Origin: Sphingobacteriia bacterium RIFOXYC2_FULL_35_18
GTDB lineage: Bacteria > Bacteroidota > Bacteroidia > Chitinophagales > Chitinophagaceae
Direction: 5' to 3'
DNA: 64,000 nucleotides
Assembly: GCA_001829005.1 (NCBI GenBank)
Contig: MIAG01000001.1
Coordinates: 434,001-498,000 of the forward strand
This document shows, piece after piece, positions 8,419 to 17,907 of the stretch. The position numbers and the translations under genes were made by a program. The stretch's first letter is position 1, and every line of letters begins with the position of its first letter. Under the pieces are notes generated by a model, which ran no database searches, was not told where the DNA came from, and saw only the letters and a list, made by a program, of their open reading frames with translations.

Positions 8419-9771
8419 TTGAGTAAAGAAGCCAATTTAAAAGCCAGTGATTTTGGGAATGATTTTTTATGGGGTGTGGTAATTGCTGCAGCACAAAATG
8501 AAGGCGGTTATAAAACAGAAGGGAGAGGGCTCTCCATTTGGGACCAGTTTGCTAATAAACAGGGAAAGATAAAAGGAAGTGCTACCCCATCAGTCGCTTG
8601 TGATTTTTATCATCGCTATAAAGATGATTTATTATTAGTAAAAGCATTAGGCTTTAAAGTATTTCGCTTCTCAATAGCTTGGAGTAGAATTTTACCACTT
8701 GGAATAGGAAAAATAAATCAGGAGGGTGTTCAATTTTATCATCGATTAATAGATGAGTGCCTCAAATTAGATTTAATACCCTATGTAACACTTTACCATT
8801 GGGATTTACCCGCGGCATTAGAAAAAGAAGGAGGTTGGACTTCCACTCATTTATTAAAATGGTTTTCTAGGTATGTTCAAATATGTACCCAAGAATATGG
8901 AAGCAAAGTAAAAAATTGGATTGTGTTAAATGAGCCAATGGGTTTTACTTCATTGGGTTATATGATTGGTAAACATGCACCAGGTAAAATGGGACTCAGT
9001 AATTTTTTACCAGCAGTTCATAATGCGGTAATGGCCCAAGCTGAAGGGGGAAGAATCATTAGAGCAAATGTGCCCCATGCAAATATTGGAACCAGCTTTT
9101 CATGTAGTGAAATTATTCCCGCAACACAAAATAAAAAAGATATAGAAGCAGCCAATCGCATTGATATTTTATTGAATAGACTGTTTATAGAACCCAGTTT
9201 AGGCATGGGTTATCCATCAGATGGATTTGCATTGATGGATAAACTGTATTTACACAATAAAGCTTGGAAGTTTACTGAAAGGATGCGTTTTGATTTTGAT
9301 TTTATTGGCGTTCAAAATTATTTTCCAGTGGTGGTGAAATACAATGCAGTCATACCTATTATTCAAGCATCGGATATCAATGCTAAAACTAGAAAAGTAC
9401 CAGCTACCGATATGGGCTGGGAAGTTAATCCGAATAGTTTCAAAAATATTATTCAGCAGTTTGCAGATTATCCAGGCGTTAAAAAAATAATTATTTCAGA
9501 AAACGGTGCATTTTACAAAGACAAAATAATCAATGGTGTTATCAACGATACCAACCGAATCCAATACTTTCAGCAATACTTAGTGGCCTTGCTAAAAGCA
9601 AAAAATAGCGGAATCAATATTGCAGGATATTTTGCTTGGACACTCATGGATAATTTTGAATGGTCAGAGGGATATCATGCACGATTTGGGTTGGTGCATG
9701 TAGATTTTAAAACACAATTAAGAACAGTGAAACAATCTGGACATTGGTTCAGGCAATTTCTTGCACAATAA
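8419..9771 (+). CDS. Glycoside hydrolase family 1 beta-glucosidase/beta-galactosidase
   Basis: 450 residues, full GH1 length. Acid/base Glu172 sits in VLNEPMG and nucleophile Glu361 in IISENGAF; FRFSIAWSR and the terminal NFEWSEGY aglycone motif are also present. The only plausible start is a TTG placed immediately after the stop of the glycosyltransferase; no in-frame ATG precedes the conserved FLWGVVIAAAQ motif. No signal peptide, so it is cytoplasmic. Co-transcription with a glycosyltransferase and LpxH-like enzyme is odd for a catabolic beta-glucosidase and suggests either glycolipid turnover or a GH1 acting on an intracellular glycoside. Confidence 0.87.
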   Translation: MSKEANLKASDFGNDFLWGVVIAAAQNEGGYKTEGRGLSIWDQFANKQGKIKGSATPSVACDFYHRYKDDLLLVKALGFKVFRFSIAWSRILPLGIGKINQEGVQFYHRLIDECLKLDLIPYVTLYHWDLPAALEKEGGWTSTHLLKWFSRYVQICTQEYGSKVKNWIVLNEPMGFTSLGYMIGKHAPGKMGLSNFLPAVHNAVMAQAEGGRIIRANVPHANIGTSFSCSEIIPATQNKKDIEAANRIDILLNRLFIEPSLGMGYPSDGFALMDKLYLHNKAWKFTERMRFDFDFIGVQNYFPVVVKYNAVIPIIQASDINAKTRKVPATDMGWEVNPNSFKNIIQQFADYPGVKKIIISENGAFYKDKIINGVINDTNRIQYFQQYLVALLKAKNSGINIAGYFAWTLMDNFEWSEGYHARFGLVHVDFKTQLRTVKQSGHWFRQFLAQ

Positions 9772-9788
9772 AGTTGTAAATTGGTTGC

Positions 9789-11102
9789 ATGAAAACCAAT
9801 TCGAAAAATCCATCACTATCCATTGCAATTAATCTGCTGTTGTTCACAGCCATCGTTTTAGGAAAATATACAGCAGCCGTTGCTCAAGCTTCAAAAACAA
9901 ATTTGATCTCCTATTATATAACTGCTAACAAAGTTTTTGATGGAGAAAATATGCAGCAAAATTGGGCGGTCATTGTTCAAGGCAATACCATTACTGCAGT
10001 TGGACCAAAAGATAAAATAGCAGTACCTGCAAATGCAAAACTGATTAATTATCCCAATGCTACATTAACACCTGGCTTAATTGAAGGACATTCTCATATA
10101 TTATTATATCCATACAATTTAACCGATTGGGATACACAGGTAACTAAAGAGTCGGATGCTTATAGAACAGCAAGGGCTACGGTACATGTAAAGAAAACTT
10201 TGTTAGCTGGTTTTACTACCGCAAGAGATTTAGGATCAGAAGGTGCTGGTTATGCAGATGTAGCCATTAAAAGAGCTATTGAAGATGGCATAATTCCTGG
10301 TCCTCGATTATTGGTTGCAGGAAAAGCAATAGTAGCAACTGGTTCTTATGGTCCTAAAGGGTATGACCTTGATCAACAAATTATGATTGGCGCAGAAGAA
10401 GCAGATGGAAATAATTTAATTAAAGTGGTGAGAGATCAAATAGGTAAAGGCGCCGACCTTATTAAAGTATATGCCGATTATCGTTGGGGTCTAAATGAGG
10501 AAGCCATGCCTACTTTTACTTTAGATGAATTAAAACTAATGAATGAAGTAACCAGAAGTAGTGGAAGAGTGATGGTAGCGCATGCTAAAACCAATGAAGC
10601 TATGCAAAGAGCCATAGTAGGTGGAGCAGTTACTATAGAGCATGGAGACTTGTTAAATGCAGAAACTGCATTATTGATGAAACAAAAAGGAGTTACTTAT
10701 TTTCCAACATTGGCTGCAACAGAATCAGTAACGCAATACAAGGGTTGGAAAAAAGGAGTTGACGCAGAGCCTGAAGCAGTAACCCAAAAAAGGAAAGCAT
10801 TTAAAATTGCCATGGACAATGGAGTAACCATTGGAATGGGTGGAGACGTGGGGGTGTTTGCGCATGGAGAGAATGTTTTGGAAATGGAATTGATGGTGGA
10901 TTATGGAATGAAACCAATACAAGTATTACAAGCAGCTACTAGTGTTAATGCGAAAGCCATGCAAATGCAAAACAAGATTGGATCTATTAAAGCAGGACAT
11001 TTAGCCGACTTGGTCATTTTTGAAGGAGATCCTTCTGTATCTATTTCTGCATTACGTAAACCTTTGTGGGTAATGAAAGACGGAGTGATTTATATACCTT
11101 AG
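9789..11102 (+). CDS. Secreted amidohydrolase (imidazolonepropionase/prolidase-like)
   Basis: 437 residues with an N-terminal signal peptide (hydrophobic to about residue 30). Metal-binding motif EGHSH near 97-101, candidate carboxylated Lys in DLIKVYADY, His in VMVAHAK and IEHGD, and metal-binding Asp probably in GGDVGVF. The C-terminal sequence (AGHLADLVIFEGDP) is typical of metallo-dependent hydrolases with a small beta-sandwich. Family members act as imidazolonepropionase-like or Xaa-Pro dipeptidase-like enzymes; the substrate is not assigned. It starts 17 nt after the GH1 gene and 4 nt before the DASS carrier, so hydrolase and carrier are likely to work together. Confidence 0.8.
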   Translation: MKTNSKNPSLSIAINLLLFTAIVLGKYTAAVAQASKTNLISYYITANKVFDGENMQQNWAVIVQGNTITAVGPKDKIAVPANAKLINYPNATLTPGLIEGHSHILLYPYNLTDWDTQVTKESDAYRTARATVHVKKTLLAGFTTARDLGSEGAGYADVAIKRAIEDGIIPGPRLLVAGKAIVATGSYGPKGYDLDQQIMIGAEEADGNNLIKVVRDQIGKGADLIKVYADYRWGLNEEAMPTFTLDELKLMNEVTRSSGRVMVAHAKTNEAMQRAIVGGAVTIEHGDLLNAETALLMKQKGVTYFPTLAATESVTQYKGWKKGVDAEPEAVTQKRKAFKIAMDNGVTIGMGGDVGVFAHGENVLEMELMVDYGMKPIQVLQAATSVNAKAMQMQNKIGSIKAGHLADLVIFEGDPSVSISALRKPLWVMKDGVIYIP

Positions 11103-11106
11103 GCAA

Positions 11107-12624
11107 ATGTTGTACCAACGTTATAAGAAAGAAATAGCGATGCTAATTGGATTAGTTATTGCATTGTTGTTTTATTTTTTCAATCCATTTTCATTAGCAC
11201 CCAATTCGGTAAAAGTATTGTCGGTAGCTTTTGCCATGATCAGCTGGTGGGTATTAGAAGCTGCACCATTGGCAGTAGTAGCATTGGTACCAGTGGTGGT
11301 ATTTCCGTTGTTGGGAATTGCATCTATTAAAGACGTAACTAAGTCTTACTCCGATTCAACTATTTTTTTATTCATGGGTGGTTTTTTTATTGCATTAGCA
11401 ATAGAAAAATGGAACCTGCATAAACGCATTGCACTTGGTATCATTAATATTACTGGAACCAATGGAGACAGAATCATATTAGGGTTTATATTGGCCACTT
11501 GTTTTTTAAGTTTATGGTTAAGCAATACCGCTACCACGATGATGATGCTACCCATTGCGGTCTCGGTGATACATGTGATTACGAAGCATCACAACAAAGA
11601 CGGAAACATCAAAAACTTCTCGTTGGTATTGATGTTGTCTATAGCTTATGCATCCAATTTTGCACTAGGCACCATTATTGGTACGCCACCCAATGTGGCT
11701 TATGTGGCGCATATTAGTGAGCGGTTTAATTATACTATTGGATTTGTTGATTGGATGTTGGTATTTATGCCTTTAACCATTGTTATGATTTTTGGACTCT
11801 ATTGGGTAATGGTTAAATGGCTGTATCCAAATAAAATTAGTCATAGTGTAGAAGGCAAAGCATTTATTCAAGAAGAACTGGCTAAGCTGGGTAAGGTTTC
11901 ATTACCTGAAAAAAGAGTATTAATTATTTTTTCAGTCACGGTTTTTTTATGGATCACTAAAGATTTAATTAACGGTTTTCAAAAGACCATTCAATTAGAC
12001 GATGCTATAATTGCCATGGCGGGGGGATTAACACTGTTCATTGTTTCGGCTGGTAGCACTGCAGCCGTTAACGCTGATTTAGCAGAAACTGATCATGTGA
12101 AAATGGATGTCTTAAACGATATCGAAGTGTCAGCACAGAAAAGGTTATTAGACTGGGAGGACACTAGTAAAATGGCCTGGGGAATATTATTGATGTTTGG
12201 CGGTGGTATTGCATTGGCCAAGGCATTAGAAGATGCCAATCTGTTACAACAACTCGGTACTTATATAGCTTCATTCTCTTCGAGTAATTTGTTGTTGATG
12301 ATTTTAGTAGTGACCACACTATCCGTTTTTTTAAGCGAAGTAATGAGTAATGTGGCGCAAGTGATTGTGCTGGCTCCAGTAATTTCTTCTGTTGCCATTG
12401 CATTGAATATGGATCCTTTGTCGTTGGGTATACCCATGACATTGGGTGCAAGTGTAGCCAGTATGTTGCCCATGGGTACACCACCCAATGCCATCGTATT
12501 TGCCAGTGGTCATGTTAAAATAAAAGACATGATAAAAACAGGATTTGTTTTAAATATTATTTGCATCATCATCATTACGCTGTTCTGTTGGTTGCTTCAA
12601 CCTTATTTAATTCGTTTGCATTAA
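11107..12624 (+). CDS. DASS/SLC13 family sodium:anion symporter
   Basis: 505 residues with about 11-12 membrane segments. The two inverted SNT-type signatures are visible: LSNTATTMMMLPIA in the first half and MSNVAQVIVLAP in the second, and the C-terminal GASVASMLPMGTPPNAIVFASG is the family signature. Such carriers import C4-dicarboxylates, citrate or sulfate with Na+. It begins 4 nt after the amidohydrolase stop, so the pair may cleave an N-acyl or cyclic substrate outside and import the acid product; this is inference. A moderately long soluble loop (residues about 325-350) is inserted between the halves. Confidence 0.85.
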   Translation: MLYQRYKKEIAMLIGLVIALLFYFFNPFSLAPNSVKVLSVAFAMISWWVLEAAPLAVVALVPVVVFPLLGIASIKDVTKSYSDSTIFLFMGGFFIALAIEKWNLHKRIALGIINITGTNGDRIILGFILATCFLSLWLSNTATTMMMLPIAVSVIHVITKHHNKDGNIKNFSLVLMLSIAYASNFALGTIIGTPPNVAYVAHISERFNYTIGFVDWMLVFMPLTIVMIFGLYWVMVKWLYPNKISHSVEGKAFIQEELAKLGKVSLPEKRVLIIFSVTVFLWITKDLINGFQKTIQLDDAIIAMAGGLTLFIVSAGSTAAVNADLAETDHVKMDVLNDIEVSAQKRLLDWEDTSKMAWGILLMFGGGIALAKALEDANLLQQLGTYIASFSSSNLLLMILVVTTLSVFLSEVMSNVAQVIVLAPVISSVAIALNMDPLSLGIPMTLGASVASMLPMGTPPNAIVFASGHVKIKDMIKTGFVLNIICIIIITLFCWLLQPYLIRLH

Positions 12625-12650
12625 TAGTAAAACAAACCAAACTATAAAAC

Positions 12651-14288
12651 CTATTTGTTTTTCTTTTTGTTGGGTTTCATACTATGTTGAAATAACCAAC
12701 TCATAAAAGTTGGTTCTGCAAATGCATTGTCCCAACTATTGTGATTTACACCTTTGTATTCAATATACTCAACGGGTACTTTTAGCTCTTTTAAACGTGC
12801 CACCATTTTTCTAGATAAGTCTACGTTCACAACAACATCTGCATCTCCATGAAATACACGGAAAGCAGTATTCTTAATGCTATTGTTATATAAAGAATCG
12901 TTACCGCCACCGCAAATTGGTGCGGCAGCTGCATAAAAATTAGGATTGCGATAAACAGATTCAAAAGTACCCATGCCACCCATAGATAAACCGGTAATAT
13001 AAATACGAGATGGGTCTACCGATTCTTCATTAGCCAATTGTTTAGCCAAGGCGTTGGCAGCTGCCTGCGGCCAGCTTGGAATACTGTCATAATTGAATCG
13101 AAACTGTACTGGGCTCTTTGTACGATCTATTGAAGACGTTGCCCAAAAGGAATTGGAGGGACATTGTGGAAATACAACTATTGCCGGGTATTCTGTTCTA
13201 TTCTCCCGACTCAAAAACATTTTTGCTCCATGTGTCAATTGTTTCTCATTATCGTTACCCCGCTCGCCCGCACCATGTAATACCATGATCAACGGATATT
13301 TTTTACTGCGATCGTAATTTTCGGGGTATAAAATTCTGTAGGGTAAATTTTTATCCGGTGCAAATGCAAACGATTTTTTTTCAAAAGGTTTTAGTGCAGG
13401 ATTGTAAGTGCTTTTAGACATCCAGTTGTTCATTTCCAACCAATCTGTAAATCGCTCAATCCAAGTATTGGTGGGTTTTTGCGCACTCATACCAAATCCA
13501 TGTCCACCTTTTGCATACAAATGCAGTTCGGCTTGCTGCTTATTTGCCAACCACTGACTGTACAAGTCTACACTATGACTGGCTAAATCGAGGTTGTCGT
13601 CTGTGGCAGCTAAAATAAAAGCTGGAGGTGCTTTTGTATCCAGTTTGCCTTGCAATGCTTTAGGAAAAAATGCATAAACAGGGGCTATAAAATTGGGCTT
13701 ATTGGCTTCAGAGTAACCGTAAGCTGTTCCTGCAGTTACCGTTCCCCCAGCAGAAAAACCCATGATGCCAACTCGGTTAGGATCCAATTTCATTTCATCG
13801 GCATGTTCACGAACATAAGCAATAGCGTTTCTTCCATCTTCAATAGCCAACGGAATTAGCTCCATATTTTGTTGGTTAAATTTCTCAGTTCCCCAAATGG
13901 CATTCATTTCAGTAACTGGGTCAGTGGTATTACTTTTTATTAAACGATATTTTAATACAAAACAAGTAACTCCTTTTTTAACCAACCATTTGGCCACTTC
14001 GTATCCTTCGTTGTCGATAGACAAAGCCCGGAAAGCACCACCAGGGGCTATTATTATAGAAGTGCCATTGGCTTTTCCTTCTTCTGGTTTAAAAACGGTT
14101 AGGGTTGGCTTGGCCACATTGTAAACGATTCTTAGACCCCAATCGTTTTTGGTGTTTTCAGCCTCATCCCAATTCCAATTTTCTGATCCCTTTATGGGAC
14201 TTTTGTATAATGGAATTACCTGATTTTGGCCAAAACTGTTAGAAGTAAAGCCAATTAAGATTGTTAAAAAAAGCAGGATTTTGGTCAT
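12651..14288 (-). CDS. Tandem alpha/beta-hydrolase fusion (esterase + PHB-depolymerase-like esterase), secreted
   Basis: 545 residues with a signal peptide ending near SFGQ (residue 21). Domain 1 (about 50-290) resembles acetyl-xylan/BD-FAE esterases: oxyanion segment PGGAF, nucleophile Ser179 in GFSAGG, Asp230 and His263 in GGHGFG. Domain 2 (about 305-540) resembles polyhydroxybutyrate depolymerase/feruloyl esterase (LpqC-like) proteins: LHGAGERGND, nucleophile Ser435 in GLSMGG, Asp in HGDADVVV, His516 in NHNSWD. Both triads look intact, so both halves should be active. It is a single-gene unit converging with the DASS carrier gene. Plausible role: removal of acyl or feruloyl decorations from plant polysaccharide. 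Confidence 0.82.
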   Translation of the reverse strand: MTKILLFLTILIGFTSNSFGQNQVIPLYKSPIKGSENWNWDEAENTKNDWGLRIVYNVAKPTLTVFKPEEGKANGTSIIIAPGGAFRALSIDNEGYEVAKWLVKKGVTCFVLKYRLIKSNTTDPVTEMNAIWGTEKFNQQNMELIPLAIEDGRNAIAYVREHADEMKLDPNRVGIMGFSAGGTVTAGTAYGYSEANKPNFIAPVYAFFPKALQGKLDTKAPPAFILAATDDNLDLASHSVDLYSQWLANKQQAELHLYAKGGHGFGMSAQKPTNTWIERFTDWLEMNNWMSKSTYNPALKPFEKKSFAFAPDKNLPYRILYPENYDRSKKYPLIMVLHGAGERGNDNEKQLTHGAKMFLSRENRTEYPAIVVFPQCPSNSFWATSSIDRTKSPVQFRFNYDSIPSWPQAAANALAKQLANEESVDPSRIYITGLSMGGMGTFESVYRNPNFYAAAAPICGGGNDSLYNNSIKNTAFRVFHGDADVVVNVDLSRKMVARLKELKVPVEYIEYKGVNHNSWDNAFAEPTFMSWLFQHSMKPNKKKNK

Positions 14289-14420
14289 TTTATTGAAGTT
14301 TTTAGAGAAAAAAGATCGGTTTTGTTTATCAATTGAGCCTTTTTGGCTGTTTTTTTAGTAAATTTCTATTAAATCAGTTGGTTATTAATATTGTTTTACT
14401 GTTAACTTATTGTAATTTAA

Positions 14421-14428
14421 TATCTTTG
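14421..14428 (+). promoter_or_regulatory. Bacteroidota -7 box TATCTTTG upstream of spt
   Basis: Exact match to the TAnnTTTG -7 element, about 95 nt before the spt ATG. No convincing -33 TTG at the usual distance. The predicted leader contains two short hairpins (CTGAAT...ATTCAG from about 14441 and GAAAC-CTGC-GTTTC near 14485). Confidence 0.5.
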
Positions 14429-14523
14429 CAAATGTTTCAGCCTGAATAAACAATAAAATTCAGCAGATTTTTTTGCTACCGAAACCTGCGTTTCAGTTCA
14501 AAATTGTCAAAATTGTATAAAGA

Positions 14524-15732
14524 ATGATTCAAGAGAGTTTACTGGAAAAAATTAGAAGTTTTACTACCCCCGACGAATTAAAAAGCGCAGGTATTTATCC
14601 TTATTTCCGTGCAATTGAAAAAAACAATGACACTGAAGTAATGATTGGTGGAAACAAGGTATTGATGTTTGGGTCCAATAGTTATATGGGGCTTACCAAC
14701 CATCCTGAAGTATTAAAAGCAGCCAAAGATGCAATTGACCAATATGGAAGCAGTTGCTCTGGTTCTCGTTTTTTAAATGGTACTTCTAACTTACATGTAG
14801 AATTAGAAAATGCACTTGCAGAGCATATTGGTAAAGAAGCGGCCCTCACTTTTACCACCGGATTCCAAACTAATTTAGGTGCTGTTTCTGCCATTACGGG
14901 TAGAACAGGTGTGATTATATTGGATGAATTAGATCATGCATCTATTATTGAAGGAGCTCGATTGTCTTTTTCTAAAATTTTGAAATACGCCCACAACGAT
15001 ATGCAGGACCTTGAGCAAAAACTCAGTACGGTTCCATTGGATACCATTAAAATGATTGTGGTAGACGGTATATTTAGTATGGAAGGTGATATCTGTAAAT
15101 TGCCTGAAATTGTTGCACTTGCTAAGAAATATCAATCATTGGTAATGGTTGATGACGCACACTCTTTAGGTGTGTTGGGTAAGTTGGGTAAGGGAACGGC
15201 AGATCATTTTGGATTAACCAATGAAGTTGATTTAATTGTTGGAACTTTTAGTAAGTCATTGGCTTCATTAGGCGGCTATGTTGCTGGAAGCAAAGAAATG
15301 ATCAACTTCTTAAAGCATACTGCACGTCCAATGATTTTTAGTGCAAGTACGCCTCCATCAGCAACTGCTTCTGCATTAGCTGCTTTAAGAATTATTCAGC
15401 GCGAACCTGAAAGACTAGAAGCACTATGGAAGAACACGGCTTATATGGTGAACGCTTTACAAGAACTAGGTTTTGAAATGGGTGCTTCAGAAACCCCCAT
15501 CATTCCAATATATATAAGAGATAATTTCCTCACTTTTAAATTTACTCAACGCCTTTTCGAAGAAGGTATTTTTGTAAACCCAGTGGTTTCCCCTGCGGTT
15601 AAAAGTGATTCATCGCTTATTAGAATGTCTATCATGGCCACACATACGAAAGAGCAATTAGATACTGCATTAGAAAAATTGCAGTTGGTTGCCAATGAGC
15701 TGAATATAGCTAGACACGTATCTGTAGCATAA
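14524..15732 (+). CDS. spt: Serine palmitoyltransferase (sphingolipid biosynthesis)
   Basis: 402 residues, alpha-oxoamine synthase fold. PLP-binding Lys244 in GTFSKSLASLGG, PLP ring-stacking His138 in DELDHAS, and Asp210/His213 in VDDAHSLG are all present. Alpha-oxoamine synthases include glycine C-acetyltransferase (kbl), AONS and SPT; SPT is chosen because no tdh lies next to it and because the next two genes are the two other predicted enzymes of bacterial ceramide synthesis. It condenses L-serine with a fatty acyl thioester to 3-ketosphinganine. Cytoplasmic, membrane-associated. First gene of a three-gene operon (gaps 13 and 11 nt). Confidence 0.85.
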   Translation: MIQESLLEKIRSFTTPDELKSAGIYPYFRAIEKNNDTEVMIGGNKVLMFGSNSYMGLTNHPEVLKAAKDAIDQYGSSCSGSRFLNGTSNLHVELENALAEHIGKEAALTFTTGFQTNLGAVSAITGRTGVIILDELDHASIIEGARLSFSKILKYAHNDMQDLEQKLSTVPLDTIKMIVVDGIFSMEGDICKLPEIVALAKKYQSLVMVDDAHSLGVLGKLGKGTADHFGLTNEVDLIVGTFSKSLASLGGYVAGSKEMINFLKHTARPMIFSASTPPSATASALAALRIIQREPERLEALWKNTAYMVNALQELGFEMGASETPIIPIYIRDNFLTFKFTQRLFEEGIFVNPVVSPAVKSDSSLIRMSIMATHTKEQLDTALEKLQLVANELNIARHVSVA

Positions 15733-15745
15733 TACCGCTTCCATT

Positions 15746-16867
15746 ATGGATATTACCATTCAAGAAGTAACTGGTAAAAAGCAGATGAATGCTTTTCTAG
15801 ACTTTCCGTATGCGTTGTATAAAAACAACCCCTACAATATTCCCAAGCTTAGATTTGATGAGGCGGCTACGCTCAACCCAAAAAAAAATCCAGCTTTTGA
15901 TTTTTGTGAAGCCCGCTATTGGTTGGCTTTTCAAAATGGAAAAGTAGTTGGAAGAGTGGCTGCCATTTACAACAAGAAATATGTGGAGCGTTGGAAAAAT
16001 AATTATTTGCGTTTTGGATGGATTGATTTTATAGAAGACTTCCAAGTGGCCAAAGCATTAATAGATCAAGTAGAAAATTGGGCAAAAGAATTAGGTTGCA
16101 CTGCTGTTCATGGTCCTTTGGGTTTTACCGATTTAGATTATGAAGGCATGTTGGTAGAGGGTTTTGAGGAGCGAGGTACGATGGCTACTATTTACAATTA
16201 TCCTTACTATCCAATATTCATGGAACAGTTGGGTTACGGTAAAGCGGTTGATTGGCTTGAGTATCGCATAAATGTTCCAAAAGAGTTACCAGAAAATATT
16301 TTAAAAATTGCCAATCTGGTAGAGCGCAGATTTAAGTTGCATGTAGTTCCTATGAAATCTACCAAAGATTTAAAGCCTTATGCAAAAGAGGTTTTTCAAT
16401 TGGTAAACGAAACGTATGCAGAACTATATGGAGTGGTAGAATTATCGCAACGTCAAATTGACTACTACGTAAAAATGTATTTCTCTATGATTAGGGTAGA
16501 TTTTATTACCCTGATTGCCAATGAGCAAAATAAATTAGTAGGATTTGGTATTTCAATGCCCTCGTTATCTAAAGCTTTACAAAAAGCAAATGGGTCTTTA
16601 TTCCCTTTTGGCTTTATTCATTTGCTAACAGCCCTTAAGAAAAATGATGAAGTAGATTTATTATTAATTGGAATAGATAAAAGTCTTCAGGGCAAAGGAG
16701 TAAACGCAATTGTTTTAAGAGAGTTTAATAAAAACTATGCAAAAGCAGGAATAGTGTTTGCAGAGAGCAATCCTGAGCTTGAAGAAAATACCAAAGTGCA
16801 AAGTACTTGGCAGCATTTTGATGCAAGACAACATAAGCGCAGACGTTGTTTTATTAAGCAACTATAA
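15746..16867 (+). CDS. GNAT-fold acyltransferase, putative bacterial ceramide synthase
   Basis: 373 residues, soluble, two-part GNAT-like protein. N-terminal part contains AVHGPLGFTDLDYEGMLVEGF, and the C-terminal part contains LIGIDKSLQGKGVNAIVLREF, where QGKGVN resembles the acyl-CoA pyrophosphate-binding loop (Q/RxxGxG/A) and is followed by ESNPELEEN. Known biology: Caulobacter bCerS is a GNAT-type acyltransferase, unrelated to eukaryotic ceramide synthases, encoded near spt and cerR. The position between spt and a short-chain-like reductase makes it the likely N-acyltransferase that acylates the long-chain base. Direct orthology could not be tested here; by sequence alone it would be called an uncharacterised N-acetyltransferase. 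Confidence 0.65.
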   Translation: MDITIQEVTGKKQMNAFLDFPYALYKNNPYNIPKLRFDEAATLNPKKNPAFDFCEARYWLAFQNGKVVGRVAAIYNKKYVERWKNNYLRFGWIDFIEDFQVAKALIDQVENWAKELGCTAVHGPLGFTDLDYEGMLVEGFEERGTMATIYNYPYYPIFMEQLGYGKAVDWLEYRINVPKELPENILKIANLVERRFKLHVVPMKSTKDLKPYAKEVFQLVNETYAELYGVVELSQRQIDYYVKMYFSMIRVDFITLIANEQNKLVGFGISMPSLSKALQKANGSLFPFGFIHLLTALKKNDEVDLLLIGIDKSLQGKGVNAIVLREFNKNYAKAGIVFAESNPELEENTKVQSTWQHFDARQHKRRRCFIKQL

Positions 16868-16878
16868 CCAGCATTTCA

Positions 16879-17880
16879 ATGAAAAACATACTGATAACAG
16901 GTGCCAGCGGATTCATTGGTAGCTTTTTAGTGGAAGAAGCTTTAAAAAGAGGATACCGAACATTTGCTGGAATAAGGTCATCAAGTAGCAAAGGATATTT
17001 AAATCATCCTGATTTGCATTTGTTTGAAATGGATTTTTCGAATCAAGAAAAATTACAAAATCAAATCAAAAAAAATGCAGAAGCATTTGGCCCATTTGAT
17101 GTAGTGGTGCATGCTGCAGGACTCACTAAGAGCAGGGTTTTAGAAGAATATTATACGGTCAACTTGCACAATACCGAAAGACTAGTTGATGCATTGATTC
17201 AGTTGGAAATGGTTCCTGAACGCTTTGTTTTTTTAAGCAGTCTTGCTTCTTATGGTCCTGGCCAAGGCAAAACACCTGTTGCAGAATCCAATATTCAAGC
17301 ACCTATTACGGCATATGGAAAAAGTAAATTGGCTGCAGAACAAATGTTGGCAACCAAGAATCAATTCCCATTTGTTATTGTTCACCCAACAACCGTATAT
17401 GGTCCAAGAGAAAAAGACTTATTGGTCTTAATTCAGTCTTTAAACAAACACTTAGAGTTGTACATTGGTAATACCGAACAGCAACTCAGCTTTATTCATG
17501 TGGCTGATGTTTGTAAAGCAGTTTTTTTAAGTATTGATCAACCTATTGTTGCTCAAAATATTCTTTTAAGTGATACGGATAATTATACGGCAAAAGAGTT
17601 TAACAATATGGTTAAAGCAGTACTAGGTAAAAAGACAATTCCCATTGTAGTACCGGTTCCAATTGCAAAAGCAGCGGCTCATGTGAGTGAGTGGGTGGGT
17701 AATTTAAGGGGAGTAACGCCTGTTCTTAACAAAGAGCGGTTGAAAGAGTTTCAGGCACCCAACTGGGGGGTAGATGCAACTGTACTAAAGCAATTGGGTT
17801 TTACACCAGATTATCCTTTACAAAAAGGGCTGGAACATACCATTGAATGGTATCAAAAACATGGATGGTTAAAGCCATGA
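16879..17880 (+). CDS. NAD(P)-dependent epimerase/dehydratase family protein, putative ceramide reductase
   Basis: 333 residues, extended SDR. Nucleotide-binding motif GASGFIG at 8-14, catalytic pair Tyr146-x3-Lys150 in AYGKSK, and Ser in VFLSSLASYG. Family members include nucleoside-diphosphate-sugar epimerases, 3-beta-HSD-like and CerR enzymes. In Caulobacter, CerR is an SDR-type epimerase homologue next to spt that reduces the 3-keto group of oxidised ceramide. The operon order spt - GNAT - SDR with 11-13 nt gaps is the main reason for the CerR proposal; the alternative is a sugar epimerase. No transmembrane segment is evident. Confidence 0.68.
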   Translation: MKNILITGASGFIGSFLVEEALKRGYRTFAGIRSSSSKGYLNHPDLHLFEMDFSNQEKLQNQIKKNAEAFGPFDVVVHAAGLTKSRVLEEYYTVNLHNTERLVDALIQLEMVPERFVFLSSLASYGPGQGKTPVAESNIQAPITAYGKSKLAAEQMLATKNQFPFVIVHPTTVYGPREKDLLVLIQSLNKHLELYIGNTEQQLSFIHVADVCKAVFLSIDQPIVAQNILLSDTDNYTAKEFNNMVKAVLGKKTIPIVVPVPIAKAAAHVSEWVGNLRGVTPVLNKERLKEFQAPNWGVDATVLKQLGFTPDYPLQKGLEHTIEWYQKHGWLKP

Positions 17881-17907
17881 TAAAATTTTATTAAAAGAAT
17901 CTCACTT

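Noticed and set aside
12164..12494. Several overlapping antisense open frames opposite the DASS carrier gene
   Set aside because: Shadow frames of a conserved membrane-protein gene; no domain or start signal supports them.
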